64,000 bases of DNA, taken from positions 58,489 to 122,488 of the forward strand of contig NZ_AZWQ01000016.1 in the NCBI RefSeq assembly GCF_000514815.1. Direction: 5' to 3'. The translations under genes and the position numbers were made by a program. The notes under the pieces are model-generated. The model had not been told where the DNA came from, did not search any database, and saw only the letters and a program-made list of their open reading frames with translations. Origin of the DNA: Salinispora fenicalii. GTDB lineage: Bacteria > Actinomycetota > Actinomycetes > Mycobacteriales > Micromonosporaceae. The number at the start of each line of letters is the position of its first letter. Positions within the stretch are counted from its first letter, which is position 1. Of the stretch, positions 59,670 to 64,000 are shown piece by piece.

Positions 59670-61493
59670 TCACAGCTGCCACGACCGGGCGGTCTCCTGG
59701 TCAGCCCACATCCGCGCGTAGCGGCCCCGCCGGGCCAGCAGTTCGTCGTGTCGGCCGGCCTCGACAACCGCCCCGTCGTCGAGCACCACGATCCGGTCAG
59801 CGTGCCGGACGGTACCCAGTCGGTGCGCCACGACCAGCACCGTTCGGTCCCGGATCAGGTCGGAGAGCGCCTGCTGCACATGCCGCTCGTTGGTGGCGTC
59901 CATCGCCGCCGTCGGCTCGTCGAGCAGCACGATCGGAGCGTCCTTCACAATCGCACGCGCCAGCGACACGCGCTGTCGCTCGCCGCCGGAGATGGTGGTA
60001 CCCCCTTCCCCGACAACAGAGTCACCGCCCTCGGGCAGTCGCGCCACGATCTCGTCCACCCTGGCCCGCGTGGCGGCCCGCCGCACCTCCTCGTCGGTGG
60101 CTTCCGGCCGGCCGAAGCGAATGTTGTCCCAAACCGACTCACTGAACAGGTAGCTGTCCTGGAACACCACCGTCACCGCGTCGAACAGGCTCCGGTCGTC
60201 CAACTCGAGGAGGTCCACGCCGCCCACCCGCACGGTGCCGGAATCGGGTGCGAAGAACCGGGTCAGCAGGTGCAGACAGGTACTCTTGCCCGCACCGCTG
60301 CTGCCGACCAGCGCGGTCACCGTACCGGCCGGCGCGGTGAAGGTGACATCTCGCAGCGCCGGCCGCGTGGCACCTGGATAGGTGTAGCTCACCGACTCGA
60401 AGGCCACGTCGTGACCCTGCGGCCGTGGACCCGACCGGACCTCAGGGGGCAGGGGTTCGGCGAGCAGCGCGCCAAGCCGGTCGAGGGCCGCCTCACCGAC
60501 CCGCAGGCTCTCGGTCTGCTCGCCCATCGCCCGCAGCGGACCATGGACCCGCAGCGACAGTACCGCGAAGACGAGGAAGGTGGCCGGCGCCAGGTCCCCA
60601 CCGATCAGCAGGAACGCGCCGACCAGCAGAACCACCGGCAGGCCCAGCTCAATCACCGTCAGAAAGAGCACCAGCGGAACCACCAGGCGACTAACCAGAC
60701 CGATGCTGGCGTCACGGTGCCGGAGTAGGGCACGGGCCAGGCGGTCCGCCCGATCGCCGGTGGCGCCGTGGGAGCGGGCGACGGCGATGCCGGAGACGTA
60801 CTCCTGGAAGCGCGCCGCGGCCTGGCCACCGGCCCGGGCACGCTCGGCCGCCAGCCGCGCGAAGGTGCGTTGCGACCACACGTACACCAGCATCGCCAGC
60901 GGAACGGTGCCCAACGCGGCCAACCCCATCTGCCAGTCCACCAGCAGCAGGCCCACGGCGATCACGACCGGCAGCAGGGCCGCACCGATGATGGTGGGGA
61001 TCGCGCCGAACACCACCGGCTCCAGTTCACTGAGGTGATGCGTGACGAGTGCGGTGAGGTCACCGCTCTGCCGGCTGGTGTGGTACCCGAGTGGCAGCCG
61101 TCGCAGGTGCTGCAACGCCCGCAGACGCATCTCGCCGAGCAGTTCGAAGGAGGCGACCCAGCTCTGCCGCTGGGCGACCAGGTCGAAACCGAACTGACCA
61201 AGCACCGCGGCGACGATGCCGACGGTCCACCAGAGGACTTCCCCCTGGCTGATCGCGGGCCCGCCCAGGTTCGCCTCCCGCAGCCGCTGCAGAACCACCA
61301 CCAGCAGCCACACCGGCACGGCGGTGCAGACCGCCGCTGCCATCCGGGCGGCGATCCCCCAGAGCTGCTGGCGACGCAGCTGTGGGTCGGAGAGCTCCCA
61401 CAGCCGCCGAATCAGGGCGACGGTGCGCCCGGCCACCGGGCGGGTGGCCGGCGACCCCACAGGAGCGGTCGAGGTCGAGGGCGTGGTCGTCAT
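59670..61493 (-). CDS. ABC transporter half (TMD-NBD), second gene of the pair
   Basis: 607 residues from ATG 61493, which overlaps the stop of the preceding transporter gene (ATGA). Six membrane helices in the first 320 residues are followed by the ATPase: Walker A GSSGAGKST, signature ISGGERQR, and the H-loop VVAHRLGT. The pair layout matches YbtP/YbtQ and IrtA/IrtB, exporter-fold ABC proteins that import metal-siderophore complexes, and transporter pairs in coelibactin-type clusters. Export of the product is the alternative. Confidence 0.88.
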   Translation of the reverse strand: MTTTPSTSTAPVGSPATRPVAGRTVALIRRLWELSDPQLRRQQLWGIAARMAAAVCTAVPVWLLVVVLQRLREANLGGPAISQGEVLWWTVGIVAAVLGQFGFDLVAQRQSWVASFELLGEMRLRALQHLRRLPLGYHTSRQSGDLTALVTHHLSELEPVVFGAIPTIIGAALLPVVIAVGLLLVDWQMGLAALGTVPLAMLVYVWSQRTFARLAAERARAGGQAAARFQEYVSGIAVARSHGATGDRADRLARALLRHRDASIGLVSRLVVPLVLFLTVIELGLPVVLLVGAFLLIGGDLAPATFLVFAVLSLRVHGPLRAMGEQTESLRVGEAALDRLGALLAEPLPPEVRSGPRPQGHDVAFESVSYTYPGATRPALRDVTFTAPAGTVTALVGSSGAGKSTCLHLLTRFFAPDSGTVRVGGVDLLELDDRSLFDAVTVVFQDSYLFSESVWDNIRFGRPEATDEEVRRAATRARVDEIVARLPEGGDSVVGEGGTTISGGERQRVSLARAIVKDAPIVLLDEPTAAMDATNERHVQQALSDLIRDRTVLVVAHRLGTVRHADRIVVLDDGAVVEAGRHDELLARRGRYARMWADQETARSWQL

Positions 61494-63286
61494 CGGCTCA
61501 CTCCGCTCCGCGTGTCGGTGGCGCCCAGGCTCCACTGGGCGCTGGTGGTCGCGTCCACCCACAGCCCGGCGTACGTTCCACCGGAACGCAGCAGGTCCTC
61601 GTGGCGTCCGCTTTCGACCACCTGCCCGTCGGCCATCACCACGATCCGGCCGGCGTTCCGGACGGTGGTCAGTCGGTGAGCGATGACCAGCACGGTACGC
61701 CCGGCGGCGAGACTGGCCACCGCCTGCTGGATCAACACCTCGTTCTCGGGATCGGTGGACGCGGTAGCCTCGTCCAGCACCACCACCGGTGCGTCCTTGA
61801 GCAGGGCGCGGGCGATGGAGATGCGCTGCCGTTCTCCACCGGAGAGGGTCGCGCCCCGCTCCCCGACGATGGTGTCGTAGCCCTGTGGCAGGGCGAGGAT
61901 GAAGTCGTGGCAGCGGGCCGCGCGGGCCGCGCGGTACACCAACTCGTCGTCCACATCGGGTTGGCCCAGCGTCAGGTTGGCCCGAATCGTGTCGTGGAAC
62001 AGGAACGGATCCTGAAAGACCACCGCGACGGTGTCCATGAGCTGGTCGACCGCCAATTCCCGAACGTCGACGCCGCCTACCTTGACCGTACCGGCACTGA
62101 CGTCAAAGAACCGGGCTACCAGCCGCGCGATGGTCGTCTTGCCCGAACCGCTCGGACCGACGATCGCGGTGACCTCGCCCGCCTCAGCACGCAGCGTAAC
62201 CCCCTGGAGCACCGCACGGTCCGGCCGATAGCCGAACGTCACATCGGTCAGCTCGACCGCAGCCGGCCCGAGCGGTACCCGCTGATGGGTGTCCGGCAAG
62301 GCGGGAGCATCCAACAGCGCGGCGATCTCGTCCGCGCCGAAGCGGACCTGCCGGAGTTGGGAGCTGTACCCGGTCAGTTTGGTCAGAGGGGCTGTGTAGC
62401 CGAGCGACAGCAGCAGGAAGAGCAGCAGGGTGGGCAGGTCCACCGCGCCGTCCCGGTAGAGCCACAGCCCTACCGGGACAACGACGACCACGTTCGCGGC
62501 CATCGCCGTGAAGTACGCTGCGCCTCCCGGCAGGAAGGCAGTGCCCCAGCGGGTTTCCGCCGCAACGTAGCGGCGCACAGCGCCCGTGGCTCGGGCCACC
62601 GTGTCGGACTGCCGATTGAACACCTTGACGGTCTTAATGCCGTGCAGGAACTCGGTGATGGCCTGGTTCATCGCCATGCCCGCGCCGTGCCACTGCGCGA
62701 CCCAGGTTCCGGAGCCCCGGGTGGCGTGCCGCAGACCGAGCAGGGCCAGTGGAACGACCGCGACGGCGGCCAGCGCCAGACGCCAGTCGATGACGAAGAG
62801 CCACACGGTGGTGGCCGCGACCACGCTCAGGCTGGCGACTGCGTCGGGGAGCATGTGTGCGACGAAGACCTCGATCCGCTCCACGTCCTCCATCGCCAAC
62901 TTGCCGATCGTGCCGCTCCCCCGCCGACTCACCTCGCCGAGCGGCAGCACGGCAAGCCGGTTGGCGATGCGCCTGCGTAGCCGGTAAAGCAGCCAGTAGG
63001 CGCACAGGTGGCTGATCGCCAACGCTCCGCCCATCAGCGTGGTACCCGCGGCGATGGCAACCAACGCGACGAGCGCGTAGCGGGTCAGGGCACCACCATC
63101 CGGATCCACCTCGGTGACCAGCTCGACCGCGACCCGGTAGGCCATCAGATAGGGCACGAGCTGACAGGCCACCGCCGCTACAGCGAGCAGCACCGCCGCC
63201 AGGAGCCGACGGCGTTCCTGACGGATCAGGCGCCGGAGCAGCCGCCGCCCACGTTGCTCGGTGTCGGTCACCTTCTCGGCGGCCAT
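61490..63286 (-). CDS. ABC transporter half (TMD-NBD), first gene of the pair
   Basis: 598 residues. The N-terminus is cytosolic and basic, then six helices (for example CQLVPYLMAYRVAV and LALAAVAVVPLALLGL), then the NBD with Walker A GPSGSGKTT, signature LSGGERQR and IAHRLTT. It overlaps the second transporter gene by four bases, so the two should form a heterodimer in the membrane. With an aryl-thiazoline NRPS nearby, uptake of a metal chelate is a good hypothesis, but no metal-regulator box was found upstream. Confidence 0.88.
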   Translation of the reverse strand: MAAEKVTDTEQRGRRLLRRLIRQERRRLLAAVLLAVAAVACQLVPYLMAYRVAVELVTEVDPDGGALTRYALVALVAIAAGTTLMGGALAISHLCAYWLLYRLRRRIANRLAVLPLGEVSRRGSGTIGKLAMEDVERIEVFVAHMLPDAVASLSVVAATTVWLFVIDWRLALAAVAVVPLALLGLRHATRGSGTWVAQWHGAGMAMNQAITEFLHGIKTVKVFNRQSDTVARATGAVRRYVAAETRWGTAFLPGGAAYFTAMAANVVVVVPVGLWLYRDGAVDLPTLLLFLLLSLGYTAPLTKLTGYSSQLRQVRFGADEIAALLDAPALPDTHQRVPLGPAAVELTDVTFGYRPDRAVLQGVTLRAEAGEVTAIVGPSGSGKTTIARLVARFFDVSAGTVKVGGVDVRELAVDQLMDTVAVVFQDPFLFHDTIRANLTLGQPDVDDELVYRAARAARCHDFILALPQGYDTIVGERGATLSGGERQRISIARALLKDAPVVVLDEATASTDPENEVLIQQAVASLAAGRTVLVIAHRLTTVRNAGRIVVMADGQVVESGRHEDLLRSGGTYAGLWVDATTSAQWSLGATDTRSGVSR

Positions 63287-63716
63287 CGGTCACCTCGTCT
63301 CCGCCGCGCCTGCCGTACGACCAGGCCGGACGGCCGGTCAACCCGCCGGGGCCCAGCAAGCGGAATGATAGTCTTTGTCGATACCGCCAGGGAACAGTTG
63401 TGTCGGTTCTGCAGTGTGTAGCGTGGCTTTCCTTGCCGAAGGCCAGACGTCAGCTGATCTCAGCAAGGATCGGCTGCTGATTTAGGCGATCGGCTGCCAT
63501 CTGGAACCGACGAGTACGGAGACGCGCAACCGGCTTCCCGGTGCGTCCGACCAGCCCGCGGAGGGCCACGCGCACCGGCACGGCCGGGCTCCCAGCCGGT
63601 ACGCGTACGCCTTGCGCTCACATACTGCGCGGTGCGGGTGTCACCGGCAGCGGCACGCGAGACGGCACCTGCCACGCAGCTGCCCGACGCCCCTACGGGG
63701 GCACTATCGTTTTGAC
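63287..63716. promoter_or_regulatory. 430-base gap upstream of the ABC operon, likely cluster edge
   Basis: No supported gene. Near 63366-63405 there is an AT-richer segment with TATCAT on the minus strand (a possible -10 for the ABC operon) and GTTGTGT (63397-63403), the complement of ACACAAC. The middle part (63440-63500) shows repeated GGATCGGCTG/CGATCGGCTG segments. The right end holds TATCGT (63705-63710), a -10 box six bases before the next start. Confidence 0.4.
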
Positions 63717-64000
63717 GTGCACATCCGTTTTGACGTCCCGGCCGATCCCGCCTATCCGAGCCGCGTGGCCGCAGCGCTCACCATCGATCAGCTACGCAAG
63801 TACTTATACCTCGGCGCGGCGCTGGCAGCGGCGGGGGCAGCCGGCCTCGCCGTATCACGGAGCCTCGGGTGGGGCAACCAGATCCAGCCACTGTGGCTGA
63901 CGATGCTCATGGGTGGCCTGCTAGCGATGCTGTACTGGCCATGGGTCCGGCTGCGCGCCCGACGTCGGTCCAGTAACTACGCTATCGAGGGCGCCTATGA
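63717..64000 (+). CDS. Small membrane protein, 3' end outside window
   Basis: The frame opens at GTG 63717 and is still open at the window edge (94 codons visible). After a 30-residue soluble N-terminus beginning MHIRFDVPADP come two hydrophobic segments, LYLGAALAAAGAAGLAV and PLWLTMLMGGLLAMLYW, then a basic stretch. No family is recognised with confidence. There is no ribosome site, and TATCGT lies six bases upstream, so it is probably leaderless. It shows no biosynthetic features and may lie outside the cluster. Confidence 0.65.
   Translation, partial: MHIRFDVPADPAYPSRVAAALTIDQLRKYLYLGAALAAAGAAGLAVSRSLGWGNQIQPLWLTMLMGGLLAMLYWPWVRLRARRRSSNYAIEGAY

Noticed and set aside
61382..62980. A 532-codon open frame on the plus strand opposite the ABC transporter genes
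   Set aside because: Its translation is His/Arg/Gln-rich with no fold, as expected for antisense of GC-rich coding DNA; the minus-strand ABC proteins have all motifs.

Overview
The window is very GC-rich actinomycete DNA with frequent GTG and TTG starts, tightly overlapping ATGA/GTGA gene junctions and several probable leaderless genes. Gene content and style suggest a Micromonosporaceae- or Streptomyces-like actinomycete, but the sequence alone does not fix the genus. Almost all of it (1 to about 63.3 kb) reads as one large secondary-metabolite locus or two abutting ones. No rRNA, tRNA, transposase, integrase or CRISPR array was seen.

Left block (1-6.27 kb, minus strand): a reducing type II polyketide operon running ferredoxin, thiolase, CaiB-type CoA-transferase, ketoreductase, two hot-dog dehydratase-like proteins, ACP, ketosynthase and the first 121 codons of a chain-length-factor-like protein cut by the window edge. 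This set resembles systems that build polyene acyl chains. Next (6.4-13.7 kb, plus) come an aryl-acid AMP ligase with a salicylate-like pocket, a FAD amine-oxidase-type enzyme, a free carrier protein and a Cy-A(Cys)-PCP-TE NRPS. A tailoring block (13.8-25.3 kb) follows: an acyl-CoA-dehydrogenase-like protein, a methyltransferase, an MBL hydrolase, a second FAD oxidase, a VOC protein, a DszA/SnaA-type flavin monooxygenase, two tandem acyl-CoA dehydrogenases, an O-methyltransferase-family protein and a fatty-acyl-AMP-ligase-like enzyme.

Central block (25.3-40.0 kb, minus): a five-gene operon joined by 4-bp overlaps. It encodes ArCP-Cy-A-PCP-Cy-A-PCP, then Cy-A(MT)-PCP-TE, a saccharopine-dehydrogenase-like reductase, a thiazolinyl imine reductase and a type II thioesterase. 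This is the pyochelin/yersiniabactin/coelibactin logic of an aryl cap followed by cysteine-derived thiazoline/thiazolidine rings. The terminal TE has Gly where the nucleophilic Ser should be, and the first A domain has a pocket code unlike the other three Cys-type domains.

Right block (40.1-63.3 kb): a DHA2 drug exporter preceded by a coupled 36-codon ORF, two P450s, two free-standing condensation-domain proteins, a di-iron ferritin-like oxygenase, an SsuD-like monooxygenase with its own flavin reductase, a carrier protein, a DszC-type monooxygenase, two further methyltransferase-type proteins, an SDR lacking the catalytic Tyr, VOC proteins, an aldehyde dehydrogenase, a STAS protein and a pair of half-size ABC transporters of the YbtPQ/IrtAB layout. 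A partial membrane-protein gene begins at 63.7 kb and may mark the boundary.

Working model (inference): an aryl acid, probably salicylate-like, is loaded on the ArCP and extended with cysteines to a multi-thiazoline chain that is reduced and methylated. The type II PKS, AMP ligase and acyl-CoA enzymes would supply a second, unsaturated acyl part. The free C-domain proteins could join the pieces, and flavin, P450 and di-iron enzymes would oxidise the product. No phosphopantetheinyl transferase, salicylate synthase or conventional DNA-binding regulator was seen; if present they lie outside the window.
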